From contig NZ_ONDD01000003.1 in the NCBI RefSeq assembly GCF_900316465.1, positions 1 through 32,947 on the forward strand: a DNA stretch of 32,947 nt, given 5' to 3'. The stretch comes from an uncultured Fibrobacter sp. GTDB taxonomy: Bacteria > Fibrobacterota > Fibrobacteria > Fibrobacterales > Fibrobacteraceae. The notes under the pieces are model-generated. The model was not told the DNA's origin. It saw only the letters and a list, made by a program, of their open reading frames with translations, and searched no databases. Every line of letters begins with the position of its first letter. The first letter of the stretch is position 1. Position numbers and translations under genes: made by a program. Of the stretch, positions 1-7,684 are shown piece by piece.

Positions 1-67
1 GTGGCAGATTGATGTGCGTGCCCTTGCACGCCGCTGGTATTGTAGGGCTACGCCCGTATATGAAGAA

Positions 68-99
68 CCGCCGGCTTCGCCGGCGGGTCACTTTTTTTT
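68..99 (+). terminator. Probable terminator hairpin of a gene left of the window
   Basis: CCGCCGGC (68-75) pairs perfectly with GCCGGCGG (79-86) around a TTC loop. Five bases later comes a run of eight T (92-99). This fits a rho-independent terminator read on the plus strand, although the gap before the T-run is slightly long. Confidence 0.5.
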
Positions 100-170
100 G
101 TGCCTTTAAATCACGTTAGCGATTTATCTCCAATGCGATTCCATCCGTGTGGCGATCTTTTTTAAAACTT

Positions 171-200
171 AAAAGACCACCCTGCAGGGAGGTCTCTTTT
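171..200. terminator. Bidirectional terminator-like hairpin downstream of the DedA gene
   Basis: AGACC-A-CCC (174-182) pairs with GGG-A-GGTCT (187-195) across a TGCA loop, flanked by AAAA on the left and CTTTT on the right. Read on the minus strand it lies about 70 bases after the DedA stop codon and is followed by a T-rich stretch, so it is the likely terminator of that gene. Confidence 0.55.
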
Positions 201-213
201 ATATTGCTGTAGA

Positions 214-247
214 AGATTGCTTCGCTCTTTCTGAGCTCGCAAAGACG
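214..247. repeat. Palindromic repeat, CGTCnTTGCGAGC...GCGAAGCAATCT type
   Basis: On the minus strand this reads CGTCTTTGCGAGC, a short loop, then GCGAAGCAATCT. The arms can fold on each other imperfectly. A second copy with the same two arms and a 5-base loop lies at 31884-31913 inside scpA. This type of element is dispersed in many bacterial genomes, and two copies at opposite ends of one 33 kb window suggest it is multi-copy here. Confidence 0.65.
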
Positions 248-268
248 TCTATTATTATGACTTGCGGC

Positions 269-997
269 TTATTTCTTCTTGACGGCGTTCCAGACCATGT
301 AGCCGATGAACAGGGCGCCAAAGGCAAGGAGCGCAATAGCGAGTTCGGAATTGTACTTCTCGATGATGTCCTTCTGGCCGTGGGCGAGATAGCCGAGACC
401 GGCGAGCACGCAGTTCCAGATGGTGGCGCCCAAGAAGGTGTAGAGTGTAAAGGGCAACAACTTCATGTTGGCGATGCCTGCCGGAATCGAAATCAGCTGA
501 CGGATCACGGTAATCAGGCGGCCCACGAAGGTCGAGATGGCACCGTGTTCGCGGAAGTAGTTCTCGGCCTTTTCAAGTTTCTGCGTGTCGAGCAGCAAGA
601 AATGCCCCAGGCGGCTGTCGGCAAACTTGTAGATAATCGGGCGGCCCAGGAACTTGGCCAAGAAGTAGTTGATGTAGGCGCCCACGAGTGCGCCCATGCT
701 GGCGGCCACCACGATCAGGGCGATGTTCAGGCCGGAACCGGGCTGCAAGGCCTTGTAGGCGGCGGGCGGCACCACCAGTTCCGACGGGAACGGAATGAAG
801 GAACTTTCGATGGCCATCAGGAGCGCGATGGACCAGTAATTCAGGTGTGCGTTGTACCAATCGATAATCTGCGTATAAAGCCCTGCGGACTTTGTGGCGG
901 GGGCGGCCTGCACGACAGAGTCGGCGGCGTCGGGGGCGGCGAATGCCGCGACTGCAAACAACGTAACGGCTGCGAGAAGCAAGAGTTTTTTATTCAT
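269..997 (-). CDS. DedA family membrane protein
   Basis: This is a 242-residue polytopic inner-membrane protein of the DedA (SNARE-associated) family. Family members act in lipid carrier recycling or flipping and in envelope homeostasis; the substrate here is unknown. Visible family marks are the acidic/proline stretch around residues 64-80 (E64, FPFPSE-like with E73) and the FVGR...IR...PAGIANM block at 157-178, with its conserved arginines, proline and glycine. The N terminus (residues 1-21, ending AFA/AP) looks like a cleavable signal peptide, which is unusual for DedA. An in-frame ATG lies upstream at 1030, but the ATG at 997 is chosen because the protein then starts with the MNKK signal-like stretch and a TATATTTG box lies 13 nt before it. 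That box would put the upstream ATG outside the mRNA. The gene is monocistronic between two hairpins. Confidence 0.9.
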   Translation of the reverse strand: MNKKLLLLAAVTLFAVAAFAAPDAADSVVQAAPATKSAGLYTQIIDWYNAHLNYWSIALLMAIESSFIPFPSELVVPPAAYKALQPGSGLNIALIVVAASMGALVGAYINYFLAKFLGRPIIYKFADSRLGHFLLLDTQKLEKAENYFREHGAISTFVGRLITVIRQLISIPAGIANMKLLPFTLYTFLGATIWNCVLAGLGYLAHGQKDIIEKYNSELAIALLAFGALFIGYMVWNAVKKK

Positions 998-1002
998 AGG
1001 GG

Positions 1003-1010
1003 CAAATATA
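1003..1010 (-). promoter_or_regulatory. TATATTTG promoter box of the DedA gene
   Basis: TATATTTG on the minus strand matches the Bacteroidota -7 consensus TAnnTTTG. Its first T is 13 nt before the ATG at 997, and no Shine-Dalgarno is present between them, so a leaderless transcript is likely. Confidence 0.55.
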
Positions 1011-1033
1011 GAATTTGGAAAAGGTGACATCGG

Positions 1034-1067
1034 GAAACAAAAAAGACCTGGCGTCAGAGCCAGGTCT
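1034..1067 (-). terminator. Rho-independent terminator of the 1089-2771 gene
   Basis: AGACCTGGC (1044-1052) and GCCAGGTCT (1059-1067) form a perfect 9-bp stem with a 6-nt loop. Read on the minus strand it is followed by TTTTTTG and lies just after the stop codon at 1089. Confidence 0.85.
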
Positions 1068-1088
1068 AATTAAAAGTGTTATCGAAGA

Positions 1089-2771
1089 TTATCTCTTTTT
1101 CTTTTTGGCGGCGCGGGCCTTCTTGGCTTCGAGCTGCTTCTGTCTAGCCTTCTTCTTGGCTTCGAGCTTGGCAGCGCGCTTGCTTGCGGCAGCGCTGTTG
1201 TTCTGCTGCTGTGCTGCAGGCTGCTGTTCTTCGACAGATTCTTCTTCTTCGACGGCCGGTTCTTCTTCAGCCGGCTGTTCCGGTTCGCTGTAGCTTTCGC
1301 CAGTCTGGTATTCAATGATAGACTGTTCTTCGGCTGCCGGAGCTGCTGCGCCGCCGTTCTTGGCCTGCTGCAATGCGGCCTTGGCTTCTTCGACGTACTT
1401 GCCGTTCGGGAAACGCTTCAGGTAGATTTCGTAGTCCTTGAGGCGGTTGCCGGCCTTCACCAGTTCAAAGATACCGGCTTCGGCTTCGTCGCGGAATGCA
1501 CCGTTCGGATTGTCGTTTAAGTAAGTGAGGTAAGCCTTGAAGGTGTTCTGGGCCTGAATAGCGCGGAACTTGTCGTATTCGCTGAGAGAGCGGAGCTTGG
1601 CTTCGACTTCGGCCCTACGCGGAGAGTCGGGGTAGTATAGCAAGAACATTTCAAGCATTTCGGGATCGTTGCTGGCCATGACCTGGTCGAAACGAGAATC
1701 TTCCTGCTTGGCCTGGTATTCCTTGATCTGCACCTTGCCGCTGTCGAGCGTGGAGTAGAGCTTTTCCTTGGTAGCGAGGTCTGCCGGGTGGCAGAAGGCC
1801 AGGAAGCTTTCAAGAACGTCGGCGAACTGCGTACGGGTGTAAGCTTCGCTCATGTCGGGGAGCTCACCGTTTTCGTCGAGGTAGAAGCGGTAGTCGCGTT
1901 CAATGGCCATGCAGTCCCAATCAGAGAGCGTGTCCTTGACTTCGCTGTACTTGCGGAGCACGTCGTCGCGGTCATGCAGGTTGTAGCGCATACGGCGGTC
2001 ACGGCGGCTTTCACGGCCGAAGTCAAGCGAGATTTCTAAGCCGACGCGTACGGGCCACTTGTATTCGATCTTGTCGAACTTGAGGTCGGAGTACGGCGAG
2101 GGGCTCGGGCTGTTGTCCTTGTCGCGGGCCTTGACGTTTTCGTACGGCAGGAATTCCTTGCGGACGTTGATGCCGATCTTGAAGTCTACATCCTGGAAGA
2201 GCTCGCCAATGCGGTATTCCAAGGCGCTAGACACAAAACCCGTCTTGAGCATTTCGGTATGGGACTTGGTATTGCCTGCGTAGTCATCGTAGAACGTGAA
2301 GAACTGGAAGCCGAAGCCACCGAGCACGCGCAGGTCAAAGTCGCCGCCGAGGTTAAAGGTGAAACCAGCGAGAGCGGACGGAGCGTAACCGAGGAACCAA
2401 AGTTCGCGGTCGTTTTGTTCGCCCTTACGGTCCTTTTTGGTTTCCGTATCGTAAATCGTGTATTTGGGAGAATCCTCAATCGTTCCTATCTGGAAGGAAT
2501 TGACTTCGGCACCGAGCCAAAGGGTGAACGGAATGTCCGCCTTCCAAAACGGGGTGATCAGGGGCGACCACAGGAAACCGACCGAGGCAGGAATCGTGAG
2601 AAGCTTGGTGTTGATACCATCTTCAAGCAGGGTTTTATCCTTATCGGCCTTGAATTTCAGAAATGCAGGTTCACCCTGCAAATACAGCTGGGTACGCCAG
2701 TTGATTCTTTCAAAATCGGCGGCCTGAGAAGCCGCAGCTAATAAAGTCAGTGCAAGTAACAGTTTACGCAT
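1089..2771 (-). CDS. Secreted/outer-membrane protein with helical repeats and basic tail, function unknown
   Basis: I do not recognise this 560-residue protein. It begins with a clear signal peptide (residues 1-17, ending SQA/AD). The first ~250 residues have alternating polar and aromatic stretches (for example around LGGFGFQFFTFYDDY) that resemble outer-membrane beta strands. At roughly 355-480 there are three ~35-residue repeats of the type '...YLxxxPNGxxxxEAxAxxxxL', like tetratricopeptide or BamD-type helical repeats. A very acidic Glu/Pro/Gln stretch (~485-528) then leads into a final ~30 residues made almost only of Lys, Arg and Ala. The 82-bp gap to the gene upstream and its own terminator suggest it is transcribed separately from the 2854-8394 operon, or only partly with it. 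An envelope anchor that contacts peptidoglycan or another acidic polymer through the basic tail is possible, but this is a guess. Confidence 0.8.
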   Translation of the reverse strand: MRKLLLALTLLAAASQAADFERINWRTQLYLQGEPAFLKFKADKDKTLLEDGINTKLLTIPASVGFLWSPLITPFWKADIPFTLWLGAEVNSFQIGTIEDSPKYTIYDTETKKDRKGEQNDRELWFLGYAPSALAGFTFNLGGDFDLRVLGGFGFQFFTFYDDYAGNTKSHTEMLKTGFVSSALEYRIGELFQDVDFKIGINVRKEFLPYENVKARDKDNSPSPSPYSDLKFDKIEYKWPVRVGLEISLDFGRESRRDRRMRYNLHDRDDVLRKYSEVKDTLSDWDCMAIERDYRFYLDENGELPDMSEAYTRTQFADVLESFLAFCHPADLATKEKLYSTLDSGKVQIKEYQAKQEDSRFDQVMASNDPEMLEMFLLYYPDSPRRAEVEAKLRSLSEYDKFRAIQAQNTFKAYLTYLNDNPNGAFRDEAEAGIFELVKAGNRLKDYEIYLKRFPNGKYVEEAKAALQQAKNGGAAAPAAEEQSIIEYQTGESYSEPEQPAEEEPAVEEEESVEEQQPAAQQQNNSAAASKRAAKLEAKKKARQKQLEAKKARAAKKKKR

Positions 2772-2853
2772 CAGTCTAAATTTAAATTTTACTTTGAGGT
2801 TGAGTGATAAAAAAAATAAATATTAAGCTTTTTTTAATACTTTTTGCCCCATT

Positions 2854-4443
2854 TTAGAAGGTTAAAACGAATCCGACGCCTAGTAGAATGATGCCGGCAC
2901 CCAGTAAGGAGCCTCCGACGGTCATTTTCTTGTCGCCTTTATCGACCAAGTCCTTATTTTCGGCGGCCCTGGCCTGGAAATTTTCGCCACCGGCGGCGGG
3001 GCGGTCCAGGTCCTGTTTTATCTTGTCGGCATCTTCGTAGTCGATGTTTGCAAGGTAAATAAAGAGCGTGCCTAAAAGAATCGGGGCAATTGACGAACCC
3101 ATCAGGGTGCGTCCGATAAAGTCCTTCTTGCGCTCGTGCAGCCATTCCTGCTGCGAAACGAGTTCCTGCTTGTCAGAAATAGGTGTGAGTTCGATATTGA
3201 CGTCGGTGAGTTCGGTGGGCGAGGTGAACACGGTAAGAGTCGTGTCGCGGTAACCGGCCTTGCGAATTTGAATGGTCGAAAGCCCTGGGTCGTAAATCGG
3301 GTACTTGCTCGGCGTGGTGCCTATGGGCTTGGACTTTTTGGTCACGGGCGTAGAACCGCCAAAGATGAATGCGCCTTCGGGATTGGAGTGAATCAAGAAC
3401 TCGGGCTTTACGCGTTTGAGCTTGAGCGAAATTTTAGCCGTGTCACCCGGAATCGGCTTGATGGCGGCCTTTGCACCCCACATCTGGCGGTCAACACTCC
3501 AGTAGGCATAGACTTCGGTTTTGCTGGAATCGTCAATGACAAACGTGCAGGGGCTCTTGCATATGTCATCGTTCCCCTTGGTCATGATGTTTGCGCCATC
3601 GGGGTTTGTTTCTACGCGTAAGTAGCTCTTGCCGCTAACCACTTGTTCAACGGGAACTTGTTCGCCTTGGAGCTGGAGCACGAATCGACGGAGCTTGTCT
3701 TTAGAAAGGGCGTCACTCAGGGTCTTGATTGCAGACAAGTTTGCTTGTGCACTGTAGTCGGCCTTGGTGGAATCATCGAACAGCGAATGCGACATTTGGA
3801 CAGCGATAGAGTCAGGGGTCCTGCCTGTGGTAATCCGTCCGATATAGGCAGATGCCGCTCCGTGAGCCTTCAAAAAGTCCTTGATGCAGGTGGCGTCGTT
3901 ACAGAAGTCGAACTCTTGACGGTTGATAAAGGTAACGGGCGTTCCGGATTCCTTGAGCAATCGGATAATCAGGTTTTCAAGCTGCTCGGCAAGTGCAGAT
4001 TCAGAATTGCGGCGTTCGAAAGAAACAAAAATATGCTGGCCTTCGACCGGTGTTTCAATAGAATGTTCGACGGTGGCAGAATCTGTTTGCGTAGATTCTT
4101 GAAGGGCGGAATCTTGGGCGATCGTATCTTGAACGGTAGTGCCCTGTACAGTGGTGTCTTGGACGCTTGCCTCAGCGGGAGCGCTTTGAGGAGCCTCTTG
4201 CGGCTGGTTCAAGAGGTCGTTGCCCTGGTCGTCGACAATGCTCTTGAAACGGTCTTTGTGAATGCGGATGACGGTGAACTTGCCTTGGATTGTTCCGCCG
4301 AGGCTTACGGTGTCGTTTTGAACACCCAGGAATTGGGCGTCTTGCTTGGCGCCTGTCACGAGTTCTACGTGGCTTGGGATCCCTTCTTCGGCCCAAATGA
4401 CGCTCACCCAAAAGAGTGCAAATGTCAGTAGAATCTTTTTCAT
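2854..4443 (-). CDS. PEGA-domain membrane protein with CsgG/TolB-like domain
   Basis: 529 residues and the last gene of the five-gene operon. Order of parts: signal peptide 1-18; a small beta-rich region 24-75; a Gln/Thr/Asp low-complexity linker ~84-130 built of repeated VQDT-like units; a domain ~135-265 that resembles the CsgG/TolB-N fold, with a C-x4-C pair (C181, C186) followed by a 'GAASAYIGRI' strand; two PEGA-type beta domains at ~274-345 and ~348-421 (motifs NPDGANI and NPEGAFI, then the typical 'AGYRDTTLTV'); and two hydrophobic helices at 448-466 and 508-527, ending in phenylalanine. PEGA domains are common in surface and envelope proteins. The start lies 6 bases after the stop of the upstream gene. 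The C-terminal third is laid out like that of the neighbouring 205-residue protein. Role unknown. Confidence 0.8.
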   Translation of the reverse strand: MKKILLTFALFWVSVIWAEEGIPSHVELVTGAKQDAQFLGVQNDTVSLGGTIQGKFTVIRIHKDRFKSIVDDQGNDLLNQPQEAPQSAPAEASVQDTTVQGTTVQDTIAQDSALQESTQTDSATVEHSIETPVEGQHIFVSFERRNSESALAEQLENLIIRLLKESGTPVTFINRQEFDFCNDATCIKDFLKAHGAASAYIGRITTGRTPDSIAVQMSHSLFDDSTKADYSAQANLSAIKTLSDALSKDKLRRFVLQLQGEQVPVEQVVSGKSYLRVETNPDGANIMTKGNDDICKSPCTFVIDDSSKTEVYAYWSVDRQMWGAKAAIKPIPGDTAKISLKLKRVKPEFLIHSNPEGAFIFGGSTPVTKKSKPIGTTPSKYPIYDPGLSTIQIRKAGYRDTTLTVFTSPTELTDVNIELTPISDKQELVSQQEWLHERKKDFIGRTLMGSSIAPILLGTLFIYLANIDYEDADKIKQDLDRPAAGGENFQARAAENKDLVDKGDKKMTVGGSLLGAGIILLGVGFVLTF

Positions 4444-4449
4444 AAAGCC

Positions 4450-5067
4450 CTAGAATGAAAAAATGAATCCAATAGAAAGTAAAGAGACACCTGTGATGAG
4501 CGAGGCGTAGGTGAACCCCTTTGCGGTTCTTGCCTTACGCTGGTAACTCCTGAAGTCGTCGTGGGCGTCTTGATAGCGGTCTGAATCGATAGAAGAATTC
4601 TTGATGACTTTCTTGGCGTCATCGGCCTTGCCGATTTCGTAGTAAGTGATGGCGCCAGACACAAGGCTGAGTGCAAAAGGAATCAGCGAATATTTCATGA
4701 GTTCTTTGCCGAAAACCCTGCGGCTGCGCTTTGAAAGCTTGGATTCTTGTGCCTGAACGAATTCTTCGTCAAGAATGGGCTGCTGCGAAACGATGATAAA
4801 CGAGGTGTCTTTGTCAGAAAGTCTCACCCGGAGAGTCGTATCCATGAATCCCGGGTTGAACAAGGATATCAGAATGTCGGTGGCGAGCGAATCGTTCGTA
4901 TTGATAAAGGCTGGCGAAATATAAGTCGGTTCTTTGGATTGGTCCGGGCTCACTTCGTCGATGTAGATATCGGCGTTGTTCGGAATAGTCGAAACGTGCA
5001 GAACTTTTGATCCTGCAAAGGCGTAGCCCATCAAAGCACAGAGGAGTATGATGAATATTCTCGTCAT
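4450..5067 (-). CDS. Small PEGA-like membrane protein, paralogue of the next gene
   Basis: 205 residues: signal peptide 1-18 (ending AFA), one PEGA-like beta domain at ~21-94 (start 'VSTIPNNADIYIDEV', then 'NPGFMDTTLRV'), a charged linker, and two hydrophobic helices at ~125-143 and ~186-204, ending FIFSF. The same order (PEGA, linker, helix, charged stretch, helix, terminal Phe) is seen at the end of the 529-residue protein encoded next, so the two are probably paralogues by duplication. Its ATG directly follows the stop codon of the upstream lipoprotein gene with no gap, which implies translational coupling. The function is not known to me. Confidence 0.75.
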   Translation of the reverse strand: MTRIFIILLCALMGYAFAGSKVLHVSTIPNNADIYIDEVSPDQSKEPTYISPAFINTNDSLATDILISLFNPGFMDTTLRVRLSDKDTSFIIVSQQPILDEEFVQAQESKLSKRSRRVFGKELMKYSLIPFALSLVSGAITYYEIGKADDAKKVIKNSSIDSDRYQDAHDDFRSYQRKARTAKGFTYASLITGVSLLSIGFIFSF

Positions 5068-6414
5068 TTAGTACTCCCTGTTCGGGAATGGTCCCGTAAT
5101 TACGCGATAGCTAGACTTGTTCTCGATATACCAGTGGACATCGGGGAACTTGTTGCGGGCGTTGTCTTCGCCCAGGAATTCAATTTTGCACTTGCCGAAA
5201 CAACGGGTGGAGAACGAAAGCTCCGGATTGTTGTATGTGGGTTGAATCGTGTCGAAGTCTACGACCACTTTGATTTTGGATTCGTTGATTCCGGAACCGT
5301 CGTCATAGAGCAGGAACTTGATTTCTTCTGAAATGCCGATGGTGTCATAGTATGCGGCAAGCTGCGGTGCCGTGTTGTCCTTGAATACGACAGTGTCGGT
5401 CGTGAGTACGGTGTAGGCGGGAACGTCTACAAAAAGACTTTCGCTGGCGTATTCCTTGCGGTAGGTTTCTTTTAAAAGAATCTTGAGACCAAGTTGCGGT
5501 TCGACTTTTGCGACCAGCGTGTTCGAAATTCTGTCGTTTGTCAGGGTTTCAAGGGTGTCGCCGTTGTTGGCAATCAAGTAGACTTCGGTCTGCAATATGG
5601 AGTTGTCGCGGTAGCGGTCGTAGGTCAGCGGAATCTTGATGGTCGAAGTCTCGTTTAAAATCTTTGTCGAGAAGTGGAAAATCTCGGTGGAGTCGCGGTA
5701 GACGCGGCCGCTTTTGCTTGTGACAATCATCTTGGTTCCCCAATACAGGGTGAATGAACTGTCATAGAGGTCGGCGTCTTCGACGAGGGATCCCATCAAC
5801 GAACCGTCGGAATTGCAATCGATTGCGCCTAGCGGAGTGTCCCAGACGTAGTCTAGAGTGTAGGACAGGTAGACTTCGCAGCGGGCGGTTTCCCACGGGT
5901 CGATTCCCGAGACAGTCCAGCGGAGCGGTAACGACTGGTCTTCGGAGGGGTCTGCCTGGTTGTAGCCGTTGTACGGGAAATCCAGGCTGATGCTGTTGGG
6001 CGTGTTTACGTAAACTTTGAAGTTGGTTCGCAAGGTGTCGCCGAAAGTGTCGACGGTTTCAAGCGAACCGTCATAAATTCCAGGTTCGGTGAAGGTATAG
6101 CGGAAAGAATTCAAGTTGAATGTGTTTTCGCCAATTCTCCAGAGAAGCCCGCTGTAATAAGGCTGCAGAGTTTCGTCGGTGTAAATGAGTACGCCTGTAG
6201 AAAAGCCCGCGTAGAACTTGAGAGACTGCCCCTGTTCTACGTAAAGTTCGTCAACCGGATCGTAGTAGTTGGAAATGTTTCCGTTGAATCCGTCGGGCCC
6301 TGCAAAGACATATTGTTTGAGGACGTTTGCCTCATTATCAACCAAGTGCTCGTCTCCACAACCGGCTAAAACGAGGAACAGGGCTGCAAGCGATGTGCTC
6401 AGAAACTTATTCAC
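5068..6414 (-). CDS. Ig-like-domain lipoprotein (third of three paralogues)
   Basis: A 448-residue predicted lipoprotein. The GTG at 6414 is chosen as start because GGAGG lies 6 bases before it and because the product then opens with a textbook lipoprotein signal (MNKFLSTSLAALFLVLAGC, Cys19). The longer in-frame start at 6486 would bury this signal. The start overlaps the end of the upstream gene by 8 bases. After the lipobox come a PKD-like beta domain (~45-140, ending 'FGDTLRTNFKVYVNTP'), a fibronectin-III-like domain (~141-255) and a C-terminal Ig-like domain (~350-430, 'TAPQLAAYYDTIGISEEIKFLLYDD'). The same three-part order is found in the two genes upstream. It is probably exposed on the periplasmic or outer surface; ligand and partner are unknown. 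Confidence 0.8.
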   Translation of the reverse strand: MNKFLSTSLAALFLVLAGCGDEHLVDNEANVLKQYVFAGPDGFNGNISNYYDPVDELYVEQGQSLKFYAGFSTGVLIYTDETLQPYYSGLLWRIGENTFNLNSFRYTFTEPGIYDGSLETVDTFGDTLRTNFKVYVNTPNSISLDFPYNGYNQADPSEDQSLPLRWTVSGIDPWETARCEVYLSYTLDYVWDTPLGAIDCNSDGSLMGSLVEDADLYDSSFTLYWGTKMIVTSKSGRVYRDSTEIFHFSTKILNETSTIKIPLTYDRYRDNSILQTEVYLIANNGDTLETLTNDRISNTLVAKVEPQLGLKILLKETYRKEYASESLFVDVPAYTVLTTDTVVFKDNTAPQLAAYYDTIGISEEIKFLLYDDGSGINESKIKVVVDFDTIQPTYNNPELSFSTRCFGKCKIEFLGEDNARNKFPDVHWYIENKSSYRVITGPFPNREY

Positions 6415-7684
6415 TGAATACCTCCGGGAGTGTAGAGTTGGGACGGAGGTAGAAAGACTTTCTGTTTCTGTTGTAGCTTTGATCAACCGCGATGACGGTA
6501 ATCAGCTTGTACGACCAGGACTGTGTCGATGCTTCCTTGGTAAAGGGAACGTAAAGCGTGTCGTTTGAAAACTGGATGTTGTTGATGTAGTCGTTTTCGA
6601 AGTAGACGTGAATCTTTGATGTGGTCAATTCGCCACCGTGGTCTACAACGATGAAAATCAACGTGTCTGCAATGTCAATGGTGTCGCGGTTCCAGCGTCC
6701 ATATATTTGTGGCGGAATTTCATCTTGCAGAATAATCGAATCCAGTTCTAGAACTTCGCCCTCGTTTAAATCGAGCTGGAACAGTCGAGGCGTAAAATCG
6801 CTCTCTTGGTCGGTTGTGACAATAAGGTTGTAGCGCCCTTTGGCTAAAGGCTTGATGTCGAAATCGGCCGTATTCAACTTGGAGGTCGTTATGGACTTGA
6901 GGGTGTCTAGGGATTTGTCCAAAAGAAGCACTTTGAAGTTGAATGCCCCTTGTTCTGCACTCGTGCCGAGGGAACCCCTAATGGAACTTTCTCCGTTGAT
7001 TCCATCGGTATAGAACGTCGACGAAAGAACCTCGTTTGATTTCTGGTCGAACTCGTTGTAGGCGGTCACGGTCCAGGTGTATTTCTGCAGGGGCGCGAGG
7101 CCTTTAAGGTAGGTGAAGTAGGCTTGTTGCAGAATGGTGTCTACAAGGACTTTATTTTCGCTGTTTTTCAGGATGAAATGTGAATAGACATCCCATAAGG
7201 AGTCGGGGTCGTTGATGTTCCATGCAAAATTGATGGCGGTGTCTGTGGCAATATTCTGGGTCTTGTTTGCCGGAATAAAATGTTCAGTGTCTACTGTCGG
7301 TGGCGTGGCGACTGTAATCGAAAGTGTGTCGCTCAAGGTGTCGCCGAAAAAGTCGACAAAGATGAAGGCGACCTTGTGTTCACCCGGGGTGTCGATGCTT
7401 TTCTTGAAACTGTATTCGCTGGCAAAGGACTTGCCGTCAATAGTCCAGTAATATTGCTTGTTTCGAATGGACTTGGACGGGTATACCGTAGTCATGAAAA
7501 TGAGCGAGTCGCCTGGCTGTATGGTGTCTGCTTTTGCTTTTTTGGTGTCGGAGTCGAACGATCTTGTGACAATCGCAGAAACCTTGATTTCTTGCGTGGA
7601 CTGCTCGTTGAACAGGTACTCGTCGGAATCGGTACAGGCGATAAGCGCCAGAATCAATAAACCTAGGGCGGCAAGACGTTTCAT
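6407..7684 (-). CDS. Ig-like-domain lipoprotein (second of three paralogues)
   Basis: A 425-residue predicted lipoprotein with signal MKRLAALGLLILALIAC (lipobox LIAC, Cys17). A PKD-like domain (~35-130) ends in 'FFGDTLSDTLSITVATPP'. It is followed by a fibronectin-III-like domain (~131-225, 'INFAWNINDPDS'), a beta-rich region and a C-terminal Ig-like domain (~325-415, 'PPQIYGRWNRDTIDIADTLIF'). These segments line up with those of the downstream 448-residue protein, so the two are paralogues. Its ATG overlaps the upstream stop codon (ATGA at 7681-7684), so expression is coupled. No enzyme motif is visible; a structural, adhesive or scaffold role fits the architecture. Confidence 0.8.
   Translation of the reverse strand: MKRLAALGLLILALIACTDSDEYLFNEQSTQEIKVSAIVTRSFDSDTKKAKADTIQPGDSLIFMTTVYPSKSIRNKQYYWTIDGKSFASEYSFKKSIDTPGEHKVAFIFVDFFGDTLSDTLSITVATPPTVDTEHFIPANKTQNIATDTAINFAWNINDPDSLWDVYSHFILKNSENKVLVDTILQQAYFTYLKGLAPLQKYTWTVTAYNEFDQKSNEVLSSTFYTDGINGESSIRGSLGTSAEQGAFNFKVLLLDKSLDTLKSITTSKLNTADFDIKPLAKGRYNLIVTTDQESDFTPRLFQLDLNEGEVLELDSIILQDEIPPQIYGRWNRDTIDIADTLIFIVVDHGGELTTSKIHVYFENDYINNIQFSNDTLYVPFTKEASTQSWSYKLITVIAVDQSYNRNRKSFYLRPNSTLPEVFSE

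Larger units (their letters stand above)
1..268. other. Non-coding region with hairpins at the left edge
   Basis: No convincing gene lies in these 268 bases. It contains a small perfect inverted repeat (GCGTGC at 16-21, GCACGC at 26-31), a GC-rich hairpin at 68-86 followed by a T-run, a second terminator-like hairpin at 171-200 and a palindromic repeat at 214-247. The short open frames at the extreme left edge resemble no protein I know, so whether the tail of an upstream gene is included cannot be decided. Confidence 0.6.

Noticed and set aside
257..1027. Plus-strand open frame opposite the DedA gene
   Set aside because: The minus-strand frame has the DedA motifs and a promoter; the plus-strand product is a Gly/His/Gln-rich mirror of it.
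2821..2839. AT-rich hairpin as terminator of the lipoprotein/PEGA operon
   Set aside because: The stem is only about 6 A-T pairs and would be unstable; read-through into the 1089-2771 gene cannot be excluded.
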